A stretch of DNA of 64,000 bases from NCBI GenBank assembly GCA_027886175.1, contig JAJNNQ010000026.1, forward strand, positions 27,298,001 through 27,362,000, in the 5' to 3' direction. Both the position numbers and the translations under genes were made by a program. This DNA comes from Phylloscopus collybita. Taxonomy: Eukaryota; Chordata; Aves; Passeriformes; Phylloscopidae. Shown piece by piece: positions 39,801-52,500 of the stretch. The first letter of the stretch is position 1; each line of letters begins with the position of its first letter. The notes beneath the pieces are model-generated. The model was not told the origin of the DNA and made no database searches. It saw only the letters and a program-made list of their open reading frames with translations.

Positions 39801-40214
39801 CTTCAGTAATACCTAAAAATCATTGGGGGTTGAAGAAATCCAAGTTCCAAAACGTGTAAAACCCTGATGTAAAATTTAAAATACATTTGGTTTCTTTGTA
39901 ATACAAACGAAGGTTTTTGCATGGAAAACTTCAGATGTATCAACCTATGTCCGCTATTAAGAAGCAGGGATTACTTGACAAATCTTGGGCATGAGATTTG
40001 TCTGAGAATCCCCATTATTTTATGAACCTACTATTCTATTTTAGCTTATACTCACTCATTTATTCCCATGGCAATTTCCTAACTTTCCCTCTGCCTGTCA
40101 AATCCACTAATTCATGCTGTAAGCAAGCAACACAATCAACCACTTAGTTTGGTTCCATCCTGAAGAAATTTTTTAATATATAATAGAAGAGCTCAGTGTC
40201 AGATGAAGAGCAGA

Positions 40215-40254
40215 CTCATACACATTATAAAATTCTCATAGACATTATAAAACT
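40215..40254. repeat. 20-bp tandem duplication
   Basis: Two adjacent 20-base units, 40215-40234 and 40235-40254, share the form CTCATA-ACATTATAAAA-T and match at 18 of 20 positions. It is a short replication-slippage type duplication. Confidence 0.85.
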
Positions 40255-40337
40255 TCTGAATGTCTGTAAATGAGCAGCTCATAGAAATCCTTCATTATAT
40301 AAAAGTGGATGGAATAAAGAAAAAACACCTCAAAAAA

Positions 40338-40370
40338 CTTTGCACTTGTACAAGTTTTGTACAAGCAAAG
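40338..40370. repeat. Imperfect inverted repeat (hairpin-forming)
   Basis: The left arm CTTTGCACTTGTAC (40338-40351) pairs with the right arm GTACAAGCAAAG (40359-40370) over 12 bp, with a 2-base bulge, around a 7-base loop AAGTTTT. It is too short for a microRNA precursor. No function is assigned. Confidence 0.7.
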
Positions 40371-43325
40371 AGGTAGTAGAATATGTATTATTCTGGTAAC
40401 TTCAAACACAGCTTTGACAACCTCTAAACATTATTTCATTTAATAAAGGTTTCATGAGACCAAAGTCTGAAGCCATAGCATGAAGAGGTAGTAGTGGTTG
40501 TTTATCAATATTGCTAAAAGCACATTGGTAACTATGGCAAAACCATACAGGTTATCATAAACACACAATTGAAAAAAGACAACTGAAAGGGTTGTGATAT
40601 TTTATGGTGTAATTGGAAAAGTAATAATCCTGTTTGACACCCAGGAGCTTGGGATTTGTTTTGTTGCTTTATCTGAAGAGATTTATCTTTCTAGATTTGG
40701 ATGCCCTTTGTAGTTAACTACAGTTCTACTGTTTCTGTGTCTTTGTATTGATACTCAATTTTTGGCCTTTATCTCATCAGTGATTAGCAGTCTAGCACAC
40801 AAGTTTATAGCTGCCATTTTTGTGTGGTGACTTCTGTTACAGCTTTTTACCTCTCACCTTCAAGTGCTTCTCTGCACACCAGAAAGCAGCTTACTGGAGA
40901 CAATTTAACAGGTTGAAGTGACCTGGGACATGCTGTCTCTTTCCATTTGAGGAACGTAGTCCTTCTTATAAGGATTATGTGGGGCAAGTCTGGGTACAAG
41001 ATGTACTAGAACATGGAAGGTCCACCCCAGCTATTTTACTGTATCCAAATATTAACACCACAGATACATCTAATATAACTTCAGGAAAATATGTCTAAGT
41101 AGTAATTTTTAATGATGCTATGGGGAGGAGCTGCTTATATTAAGAAAAAGCAATCCTAATGAAAAATGTACAGAATTTGGAATTCAGAAGCAAACTAAAG
41201 AACTTAGCGTACATTCAAAAAATTAAAACTGCATTAGTCTTTTCTGTAGAAAATTAAATCAATTTCTTGAAGATATAAAATAATTTAAGCTAGCAGGACT
41301 TTTTAGATCTACATCTAAATGAAGCAAAACCACTTGAGCTTTAATCCCTGCAGATTATCCTCATGTTGCTTCTTGCAGATATAATCATTCCATCCAGAAT
41401 GGACAGGATTGGTAACCTATGGTTTAGACTAATCCATTTCTATTTTTCTAAAATTTTTACAGTTTTCTAGTTACAAAGCTGATTTTTAACAAGAAGTAAG
41501 ATGCTAGGGATTACACTGAGTAATTGTATGTGCAGCTAGGAAAAGAAGTGATTGCAGATGTACACAATTAGAAGTGGCCTCAAATTTGCCGGGGCTGATT
41601 TCTTCCTGATCCCTATCTTTCATGTCAGTACACAGGGATAACAAGTTTGAGAAGCAAAAAAGAGTGACTACACAGATGTTAAATGCTATTATATGACATA
41701 TGCAAGTTCCCATAACATGTAACACAGTTCCCATTTTGTGGCTGATTAGCTTGATAGTGACAGTAAATATCTTTGCTTTGGATTTTCTCAAACATGGAAT
41801 TTTTTTCTCAGGATACCTTACATTCTTCTCTCCCAAAATGGTTATAAACCACAGACGCAGATTTAGATACCCACCTAGAAGTAAACATATGTGGCATACA
41901 AATACAATCCTGACAGCTCACCTGATTTTAAGGGAAGTATTTTCTGGGGGCCTGGATCACAAGAAACAAACCTTATTCAAAAATAAGGTATTTTTTGGTT
42001 TTGTCTGGCATCTAAGGTCTTGTTCTCTTTCATTGTATATGAAAGATGGTTAGCTTTCTTTAGACTCAAGTCTAGAGCTTCTAAAGATATAAGGATGATA
42101 CCAATTTACTGCAATGACAGTTACTTCTAGCTCTTGCTTCTTTCAAGGTACTTTTTATTCACCTTTTTATTCCAACACCAAAGCAGTTAAATTGGGCAAC
42201 CTCTGAAGGAAGAAGTTTTTTTCCATCACTACCATCATCTTCTCTGAGAGCTATGATTATATTTTTCAGTCTCTGAAACCAGGCAAATCTTTGCCATAAT
42301 TACTTGCTAATTCCTCATTGGCAACTAAAACAGTAGCATCCATAACGTGCTGAATTAGCCATTCAAAATTAAAGGCTGTAAGAGAAAGTAGAAGGGTTTT
42401 TCTGCCATACCTGATTTCCTCAAGACATCTGTCCACTTTGCAAAAATATTGTGAGAGTTGGAGTGAACAAAATAAAATGCAGAGGAAATAAAAAATAGGA
42501 AGACCGTATGTGTATAGTAATTTTATGCTGATTTCAAAACAAATACAAATGTTGTAAAACCTTAAAGATTGTGCTTGTTGACTGCTGACAAAGTCCATTA
42601 ATTTTGTGAGAAAACAAACCAACCAAAAGCTTGGGAACAAACCTCCAGAAATCACATTAATATGAACTGAGTGGCCATTATCAGGTCTGAGAAATTAAGT
42701 CCCCTTGCTACACATTGCTCACAAAAAACACAGGCATCATTAGGCTGTGTCTGAAACAAGATGGACCTGGAAGGGTATCATGCGTCCAAGAACTTAGGAT
42801 GTGGTTTTGGCCTTCCCTTCCAGCCACAAAAAACAGCATCTTCAGAAGAGGCACCCGCCTGCTGCTATTCAAATAAAAAGGGATTGTTCGTTTCACACAA
42901 GGTGTAGCACACAATGAGATAGGAAAGGAGTATAACCCACAACCTGGAAGTTAACATACATCCACAGAAAGTCAGGTACTCTTCAATGTATCACAGGATG
43001 AACAGCTGAATTGATCTCCCAAATCTTCACTGGTCAGGGAGATAACACCTGTCTGAAATATGTACTAAATTCTGTGTCAGAAAAAGAAGGAATTGCCCTC
43101 AAAGGAGAAGATGTAAGAAAGAATACTACCATTATCCAAAGAGACATGTCACACTGGAGCCTTATTTTATAGTATTTTCCATTTCCCACTCTTAGCTTCT
43201 GTTGCAATGCTGCAGAAATGTATGAGCTCTGTATGGTAAAATGCATTTACATTCTCCCACCAGCTGCAGTTGATGTAGTTACACCTCAAATACCACAAAC
43301 AGGAAACAACCAACAGAACTCCTCA

Positions 43326-43410
43326 GAAAAAAACAAAAAACAAAAAACAAAAAAAAACCCAAAAAACCAAAAAACATCAGGGTCTTTTTCTTTTCTTTTT
43401 TTTTTTTTTT
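43326..43410. repeat. A-rich and T-rich low-complexity pair
   Basis: An A-rich tract with CAAAAAA-like units (43326-43375) is followed by a T-rich tract (43383-43410). The two could fold on each other. Each alone is ordinary low-complexity DNA. Confidence 0.85.
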
Positions 43411-46287
43411 CCCAAAAAGCTGTACAAATAAATATTTTCTGGTCATGTTCATCAAGGAAGCAACATCAAAATCCAGCTTTAAATGTCTAAAGAGAAATTG
43501 CTGTTTTTTTAACCTGCGGGTAAAGTGTTACAAGACATCACCATCTGAAGTACCTTTTGGCACCATCAGTAGGTGCCTCAGTTAAATTAGAAATATGAAA
43601 CCTCAGTGGAAACTTACAGACCAGGAATTACTTAGGAGGCATGCTAAAATCCAATATCATTCTTCCTGAATGCAGAAACATGCACAATGCAACTCCTACT
43701 TTGCAAATAAACAAAGTAAAGCACTGAACAGAGATTTCACCACAAATGTTTTTCAGACACTGCTCAAGTCTGTGTCTTTGCCCTCTTCCTTCCCATGTTT
43801 AACGACACAGATCCCTTCCCTTCTCAGTTTAAAAAAAGATCTGCTCTAGGCTGGTTCCACTAATGGCATATGCATGACTAACAGATGAAGAGCAGAGCCA
43901 CCCCTCAGCCATCGTGGAGAGGCAGAGCCTAGCCCAGGAGCTTCTCCAGAATCCCTGCCTATGGACTCCTCTGCTACTCACAGCACACAAGGACTGGCAG
44001 GAAAGCGATCACTGCCACCTTGGGAAGATGTGAGGACAAGTCTCTGCCCCCTCTGCTTTCCAGGAACCACAAGCATGTTGGATCTCCTCTGGTGAAGCTG
44101 AAGGCTGGTTCTTCTTCCTCAACATTTGTTGAGCCATCAACATCTATTCTAGAAATAACATGAGCTCCCCTCCACAAGTCAGCCTACATTACTCTCCATG
44201 TTTCCTCAACAGGATTCCTACCCTGAAAAACTAACATCCACCACATAGGCTGATCTCCAAACAACACAGTGCAGGCTTTGTCACTATGCAGAATATAATG
44301 TTTTAGATTTAGGATAGCTAATATTCATTGGGTTTTTTTTTATGGAAACTGTACTTGAAAAAAGAATCAGTCAAAAAATCTTATGATAAACAATCTCAGA
44401 TATCTTTCTCCTTGGCAACATCTGCTACGAATAGTTTTATTAAAAATGTCAAATTTCTTACAAGTTTCCAAATGAATATATATGTAGGAAGTATTCTTCA
44501 ATAGTCCTGCCACATAACTAATCTCATTAGTTTGCTTTGTAAAGCACAAAGCAAAACAGAGGAAATTTCTGTTTATGTCTAAAACTAGCCAACAGTTTGC
44601 AGAAATAACTTCAGTGAGATTGAAAGACTGCAGAATGAAATTCAAAAATGTGGACCTACAAGAAAGAAAGCCCACTACCACAAAATAGGAGGAAATAGTA
44701 ATAAAAATCCATGACTACCATAAAGTAGGAAAATTATCAATCAAAAAAAACAACAAACAACCTTTCCCCAAAAAAAGTATGATATGATGAATTGTCAAAT
44801 TGACTGTCAGAATATGCAAAGCAAATGTATAAAAATATTTTTTGTGGTGCTTCAGGCCACAAATATGTGGAAAGGCCAACAGAAGGATGTCCATAGCAAG
44901 CAGATCTTTTCAGATGCACAGAAACCTCTTCAGTGTTGTGACTAAGGGTGATCAGAATTGCCCTTAAGAACTCCCATTTTAAAATCCAAGCCTAGTTCAA
45001 ATTACATTAAAATATAAAGTAGTGATTACTACAGCGTTTGGAGACTCTTAGCGAGGTGTTCCAACCCACATAATTGGAAGTAATTTTAAAGCCAAAACAG
45101 TAATTTAGATCTAGCTATGATCCCTAGAGGTGACTTACATTCAAAGAACAAAAATAAAATGGTACATACTAGAAAGAAGAAATAAGATTTTTAGGTGTAT
45201 TAACTTCAGCTGAGCTTGTTTTGGTGTTCCCTACCAACATGTAAATATTTTGTGCCAATGACTGGCTGAGAAGCACCTAGACCAGCTTTTATGCATGTGA
45301 GTGAAATATGAATGACAGAAAGGCTTGTTTGTTGGCACCTTTAATTTGGATGTGCAGCATCCTCATGCCTCTTCCATCTGGTCATCACACAGCATAGATC
45401 AGTACACATGCTTTCCCAAAATGCTGTGAATACAGCCAAGCAGTTAACAATTAGTTGCAAAAATGCAAACTAATTTGAATAAATGAGTGTGAGAAAATTA
45501 GCTATTCATGGTATCCAGAGATATGAAAAAGCCTAATATAATTAAGCATATGGGTGTTAAAATGCAAGTTCTACTTGTTCTACTTCATTTCTAATCTGCT
45601 TGTACTTTAGATTAATTATGGGGGTTCTTTTAAACCTTCTTGCTGATCCACCTGCAGGAGAAACACAGATACCTAATGATATGCTCTTCTTGCCCTTCCT
45701 TAAATTTACTCTGCTGAAGAGAGTAAATAGTTTGTAAATTGTTTGTGACACATCCTCTGCCATGGAAGTACATAAAGATTCGGCAGCAAGCAAATAAATA
45801 GAAAGAATTTATTGAAATGTGGTTTCACTACATTAATATCAATGTCTTTGTATTTATATGATCACAGCTCAGGGGTATCATCATTGTGCTGATCCCTAAC
45901 AGGTATAAACTTCCAGCTACTGAATGTCCAAGGCAAAGTGGGGGACAAGAACACTCTGAAATCCTTAATATGCCTACCAAGGCTTACCACAAGGAAAACA
46001 CATGAACTGCCCTTCATCCCAGGAGGACCAAAACCATTGCCACATAGTTGATTAGGTGATTAAAAGAAATTACTGTTGGGCATTAGCTTGCTACACATGT
46101 ACTCTGCTATGTCAACATCAATAGGGTATATATAAATATTAAGTGAGCAAAACAGATCTCAACACTACAACTAGGCTATAAGGTGCACAGAAAGGTAGTA
46201 GACCCTTGCCTCTGAATATTTCCATGATCTGGATGGGTGAATTCATCACTGCCATGCTCCACTGTTGGACATGCCCGTGCTTTGAGT

Positions 46288-46345
46288 GGGATCTTGGACT
46301 GGATGTCCTCCAGAAGTTTCTTCCAGCAAAAATTTATGTGACAGT
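46288..46345 (+). repeat. Probable CR1 3'-end relic
   Basis: The words 'gggatcttggactggatg' and 'tcctccagaagtttcttcca' lie in the order and spacing of the last part of older CR1 3' ends, where a 'ggactagatgacctccagag' type block precedes the octamer tail. The following 'ttatgtgaca' could be a decayed octamer. The match is short, and nothing convincing lies to the left, so the element may be longer or the match may be partly chance. Confidence 0.45.
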
Positions 46346-49153
46346 ACATTTTCAGACCCATTTTACCAAAACTTTTTTTTTTTTTTGTGAGTTTGGGTTG
46401 GTTTTTTGTCCTTGAAATTCAGGGTTGTTCCCTTCAATGTTTTACACCTTTTTTGTTATCAAAAAGATGCAAAGAGGTAACTTGTGACTTTTCAGTCAAA
46501 ACTTTGAACTGATGGGACAATTATATATTTTTCAAATAATAATTCTTAGAATATAGTATCCAAGGAACTCATCTACTGCATCTGAGCCACAAGCTTGATG
46601 AACTATGTTCAGAAAATTAAAAAAAAAAAAAAGCTTTAGAAGTGAAGACAAGCATTTAAACTGAATGCAACAGAAACACAGGAGCCAGTGCAATGATTCA
46701 TGGACATGGGGTGAGAATGCCAAACTGGCTGGACAGATCATTGTATCATCCTTATTTTCCATTCTGTAAGGGCAGAACTGTACGTGTCAAATCAGGAGAA
46801 AGTGATTTTGCAATAATCACAAAGCAATACAGTGATGGTGCAAATAAGTAATTTATGTCTGAGGATGAAAGGAAGAGAGAGTTCTCTTGGAAAGCACATA
46901 TAGAGAGCACCTGTAAGTCTTGTCATGGTCTGGCAATGCGTTGCCATGGCAAAGACTGAGTCAAAGGTGCCACTCGGGCCATTAGCCAACACGCTGGCTT
47001 ATACCGATAAGGCTCTCCATATGTATCAGGACAGAAGACATTCAGACAACATCTGAATAGAAAAAAAATAAATAATTCAACTCAAATTTCTCAGTCTCAG
47101 TTAGAGACAACTCAGCGAGAAGAAATGACAGCAAATAAGTCCTAGATAGGAGAAAGTAGGTCCAGAGTGATTCTGTCAGTCATTGGCACAAAGATGATGA
47201 CATAGTCTATGTTCAAGAAAACCAGACACACGTTGACTAATGCAAAAAAATAGCATGAGTGTTCTTACAATAATTTCTCTTCTACAAAGGCTGTTTCTAT
47301 GTTATTGTGTTTTGCTTTCTGTCTTTTGGTAACCATGATATTCGAGTAACCCTGAGAAACACAACATAAAAGGCAACTGCATGGGAATACGCAAAGAACT
47401 GTAATTGAAGCTAACTTGCCAGTGAGACTGCAGTTTTATCCTAGATTAACAAGCCTGCATGTAACAGGTTTGATTTGGATCATATTTACAACTATATAAT
47501 CAAGAATGATGGTACTTAAGAGAAAGTCTTCACACCTCTACTACCACATGTCAATATGTATATTCTCAAGAGCAATACTCCAAAATGAGAGCAGTCTAGC
47601 TTGTTTCTAAACTTGCAGCTATAGGTATTACTTGTATGTGCATGAAAATGATCTTGTGTATAAGAATAGGTATTAGCATTGCATAGAAGAGGAGTCTTGT
47701 AGATGTGTGTAAATCATCTCGTCATCAGAAGCTTATCTAAATAAGTTTACACAGGAAAGCAAACATCAAGGTATTATATTTGAACACATGATATTGAAAG
47801 GTGTATATAAAAGCCTTCAGCATTCCCCTGTTTTATAAAGTAATTTTTCCCCTCTACAGAAGAGAATTCATCATGATCAACATTGTCTTGAGATACTTAA
47901 GGAAACAATGACAAGAACAAAGTAAAAACTATTTATTGCCAACCTAAAATTTAAATCACCACTGTCTTCAAATAATTGCATGAATAGCTGGGAACATATA
48001 ACATTTCCTTTTGTTAGATAAATGGATACATTTCACTAGGAAGAAGATTAATGTGTATTTGAAATAGAATAATAGCTATAAACAGAAATTAAAGTGGCCC
48101 ATTAAGATACAAGACTCTAAACACAATATTCTTAATCTAATTTCAGAGAATGAATAATTGCTGGACCTTTGCATTCCTCTTAATGAATCTATTTACACAT
48201 AATTAAAACTATTCATCCTACTTCAAGCCTGATATATCTTGGATGACATATTAGCAACCTAAAGTCTTCAGTTTGAAATTTATTTTTAAGAAAACCATTG
48301 TGCAGGCAAAGGGTAATATTTCTTTCCATTTTACTCAACACCAGATCTTTTACTTCCAAACCATCTCATGCTAAATATAAACTTCAGGTCATGGATATCA
48401 TCTTTTAATTAGTAATGAATCAAAGACATATTGTTATTTTGGCTATATACCTTCTTGGTTACTAACAAAAAAGATGGCAATATTTGTGACTGGCACTTGT
48501 TAAAAGTGGCATATTGTCCACAGTTTCCATTTACTTTATCACTGCATCTCCTCTACTCAAAGAACAGCAGCTCTCTCACAGTACTGACAGGTTCACTATA
48601 ATTAAACTCACATTTTGTTCAGTTTCTTTGATGGTGTCAGAAATAGGATGAGCTGATACTAATGAAGCCCCCTCTCCCTGAAGGCAGACCAGCTGCAAGG
48701 TATTCTTGTATGCCTTAATTTTTTTGTGAGACCAAGGAGATGCATTAATCCCTTTTTCCAAGTGTCCACCAGTGCTCCCGTGTGTTACCCACAGGCTCCT
48801 TGGGAGCACTGACCTATAGCTGACTTAAAAGAGCAATCTTTTAGGAGCGGATAAGAGGTATCAAAACCAAAAAAAAAATATTTCAACTTTGTGGCTTGTG
48901 TCTACAATGCTGGAGCTTGTGGATATGGCCTGAAGAGTACCCAGTGGGATACAGTCTGTGCTAAAAAACAGAACAGACTTGGGTTTATTTGGATGTGGAG
49001 CCAATCAGCAGAGAATAAGGAGGGGAATGCCTTGGGATGTCCCTGATTCACGCTTGGGAGACCACTAACAACTAACCCCAGCACAGTTAATCCCATGCTC
49101 AGTAACCAAGGACACGGACTCAAGCGCTGACGTGGCTGCCCAGCTCTTGATAG
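46346..49153. other. Non-coding stretch
   Basis: About 2.8 kb with no gene or transposon that I can recognise. It holds a T14 run at 46373-46386, an A14 run at 46619-46632 and a slightly GC-richer part at about 48640-49130. Confidence 0.5.
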
Positions 49154-49182
49154 TTTACATTAGCATTTACTAATGTAAATGC
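49154..49182. repeat. Perfect inverted repeat with two alternative hairpins
   Basis: TTTACATTAG (49154-49163) and CTAATGTAAA (49170-49179) are perfect 10-bp arms around a 6-base loop. A second, overlapping perfect inverted repeat, GCATTTAC (49163-49170) and GTAAATGC (49175-49182), has a 4-base loop TAAT. The two folds exclude each other. The site lies about 50 bases before the CR1 3' end at 49229. Confidence 0.85.
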
Positions 49183-49228
49183 AATCTGAAATTGCAGTGT
49201 TGAGTGTCTCCTTCCTTTTAAATATCAG

Positions 49229-49520
49229 TCATAGAATCATAGAATGGTTTGGGGTGGAAAGGACTCTCAAGACTGCCATGTTCCAACCCCTCTGCCGTGG
49301 GCAGGAACACCTACCGCTTGACCAGGTTGCTCAGAGCCCCATCCGATCTGGCCTTGAACTTCTTCTCTGGGGATGAGGCATCCACAACTTCTCTGGGCAA
49401 ATTATTCCAGTGCCTCACCACCTTCACAGTAAAGAACTTCTTCCTCATGTCTAATTTAAATTTAACATCTTTCAGTTTAAAAACTTTACCCCTGTTTTAC
49501 TCTCAGCCTCTGTAACACTG
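49229..49520 (-). mobile_element. CR1 LINE 3' end, 5'-truncated, well preserved
   Basis: The left edge shows the CR1 octamer tail in reverse complement, 'catagaatcatagaatgg' at 49231-49248. The standard 3' blocks follow: the 'ccaacccctctgccgtgggc' block around 49283-49302, 'gaccaggttgctcagagcc' at 49320-49338, 'cacaacttctctgggcaa' around 49383-49400, and 'cagtaaagaacttcttcctc' at 49427-49446. Similarity is lost near 49510-49520, as expected for 5' truncation. It has fewer obvious disruptions than the element at 1.2-2.1 kb and is therefore younger. No reading frame is kept. Confidence 0.92.
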
Positions 49521-52500
49521 GAAGAAAAGCAGATTGTTAACAAGTACTGGCTATGGATAAGCATGGCATCACAAGTCCACTGGGCACTAATAATAAGGAA
49601 CAGCAGAAAAGCATACTTTACCACCATTTAATTGTACTAAATGTACTCATTAAGGGAGAGATTACTGTACATTAAAACTCATCTAGTTAAGTAGCTATGC
49701 CATTACAGAGCTTGTCTTCTTTCCCTTTTATGATAAGAAAATTATTTTTAAACATCTAACAAAACAACCTGGATATGAAATGCATCTTATGTCTAAAACA
49801 CTACCCAAAGTTCAGAGTTCTTGGAAAGTTATCAGGAGAAGATGAAAAGTTCAGCACGAGTACCAGCAACTGTGCTACTACAGAGCAGATGGAACCACTT
49901 TCAGAAAAGATCAATTTCATTAAAAAAAAAAAAATCAAGAAAAGAACACCTGCAATTGATTTTTTAGAAAAATTTGATTGAAAAATAAAATATCAATGTA
50001 ATACTAAATTAAGAATTCTAGTTCCAGAATACTTAATGTCAGGAAAAGCATTGTTAGGGTATAAAATCCTATGTCTCTAGTCTGAGTTTGCTCTAAATAA
50101 CTCTGAATTTTACAAATAAACAACCTCAATTAGCTTGGCTAATTGTTTCACAGCAACCTAGGATGGAGTTCATTCACTGAACATTTTCTTTACTTGTTCT
50201 TAATGTCAAACATGGATACTGTAAAGCATTTCACTCTTGAGATTATCCAGATTTTGAAAATTACAAGTATAACTTTATCAATGCAATTAAGGCACTCATG
50301 ATTTCAAATCAGGAAAATAAATTAGCTTTAGATTAATATGTAACTATAATTAAATTTTTTCATAATTCAGAGAAGAAAGCTCAATATTTCAAATTTCAAG
50401 AAAGCACAGAAAAGAAATCTGAGAAAGTGCTGAAAAAATTTTGGAAGAACTTCCTTACAGAAAACTCTGGGAGTATTTGCAGAACAACTGTATTTCTTCT
50501 GTTACTTATCTGCATGATTCTGCTACTTGTCATGTAAAATTAAGTTCAATATAATAGAATTAAAAAGAAAAATTCTAAAAAGGAGTGCAGACACACAGCA
50601 TAAATTGAGACAGAATGTAATTACAACTCTTTCTCCTAGAGACTGATGGACTCCAGACATCAAAATGTAGTTTGTAAACTAATTTCCTTGAAAAATTTAG
50701 CTTGAAAAACAAGGAGTGATTCAGATTCATGGTATGTTTACGTCTTTATTGCATATTTATTTATTTTGTTTATTAACTGAGAGGTATTTGAAATTGTAGA
50801 ACTGCCATTCAAAATACCCAAATTAGTGAAAACGTTGTAAAATATCTTGCAGCACAAAGCAATACGTTCACTGATTCAATGCAGCAACTGATGATTTAAA
50901 CTCAGTTAAAGCTAGGAAGAGAGTAGACCAGAAAGAATGATACCAGCCTTTAAGCACAAAGATTAATTATTCAAGGGACAATAAAACACCACAAAAGCAG
51001 AAATTAACAGTCGCCTCAAGAAGATACAATTTTGTGTGCTGAATATATCCTCCCAAAAGGCAGACCAATGTAATTACCAACCCTCTAAGACCATTTATAC
51101 ATTGTAGAAACAGTAAGAACAGCAAGTATTTCCTGTAAAATACTACTTCAACTACAAGTCAAAATTAATTTATGTGAGGCATCTGTGAGATTAAAGAATT
51201 AAGTCCAGTACACCTATCTATTTACAATTACCTTCATCCTTTTTCAATCTTCAAAAGAAAGGGATCTGTTTGGGTGGCAAAAGCCTCCCCCAGCTACCTG
51301 CTCTGTCCATGCCTCTGGAGGGCCAGAAGCACAGATGCCACTCCTGTGATCCTGTCAGGGCTTCTTTTCTCATATCATCTAGTCCCCAAAGTACTACTTT
51401 GTAGTAGTTCAAAGTGCTATTCTCTGAGGTCACTGGGCATCACATCTCTAGCAGAACATCTTAAAATAAAGGAGATAATATATAATATTTATAGTATATT
51501 TACAATATAAAAAGGAGACACAGTTGTGTTCCAAGAATCCCCTCAGAAGGCCACATGCCATCAATAGAAAAGCCAGAGTGGGAACATGTGAGGCACACCA
51601 AGGGGTTGCAGCAACCACAGTCCACAGAAGAAATCTGGGAACCTTTCATCAGGCTCACAGGACAGCCAGGGTCAGAGCAGGGAGCTCCTCAGGTCCCCAT
51701 GCAGCTTGGAGACACCTTTAAAGTAATGATGAGGCTTTCTCCCTACACTGTGGGTTATCCATACATATGAAACATGAAATCTAACAGGTACTTGGCTGAA
51801 ATATTTCCAGCACAGGATATGCAAAGAGATGTAGGGTGCAAATGCTGTAGCTCAGTGTCATTCACAGGATAATTCTGAAAAATTCAGCTACATTCTCTTG
51901 TGCACTATTACAGCTGTACAAATGGAGATGAATCAGGACTTCTCTGCTCCCTAATTCAGATGACTGAGGAGAGTTTTGTGTGACAGAAAAAAAAAGATTT
52001 TGCTTTTAGATACAGAAAGCACAACTCCACATAACTGACCAGAAAATGAACAGCCATGAGATTCAAACTAAAGTAAAAATGGTAGCCTATAGCCTGTTTG
52101 CAGTCTTTCAATGGAACTCTGAAATTAGATGTATTACAGTTCTAAAAACTTGATATGTTTTGTTAAAGCGTTTATTTAATAATATGCAATTATATTATTA
52201 GCACAGAAAATTAGCAAAGGCTTGTAACATTTCAAAGCAGACTTACTATTTTCAGTACTGAAAAAAAGGCTTAATTTACACAATGTAATATTAGCTGTGG
52301 CAAGATCTTAGGAAAGTGTTTGCATTGGTTGCTTCCTCAGGCACAGGATGGCTTATTTTTTACATCTGTTTTTAAAATTTCCTTAAATTGCACTAGTTGA
52401 AATGCAATTTACTTTTCCAATTTAAATTATTTTTGAGTCTGGAAAACTATCTGAATGCTGAGCTTGAATTGTTGAATTTTTTGAACATTGATATTCTTAT

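Larger units (their letters stand above)
34385..46287. other. Long non-coding stretch
   Basis: About 12 kb with no gene or named transposon that I can support. It contains a 20-bp tandem duplication at 40215-40254, an imperfect hairpin at 40338-40370, an A-rich/T-rich pair at 43326-43410, and a GC-richer patch at about 43770-44180 with no recognisable content. One open frame (42266-42655 minus) has an acceptor-like sequence inside it and is discussed as a finding, but I do not call it a gene. Confidence 0.5.

Noticed and set aside
45037..45085. Short CR1-3'-like wording ('gaggtgttccaaccca')
   Set aside because: Only about 15-20 bases resemble a CR1 3' end, with no supporting blocks upstream and no octamer tail.
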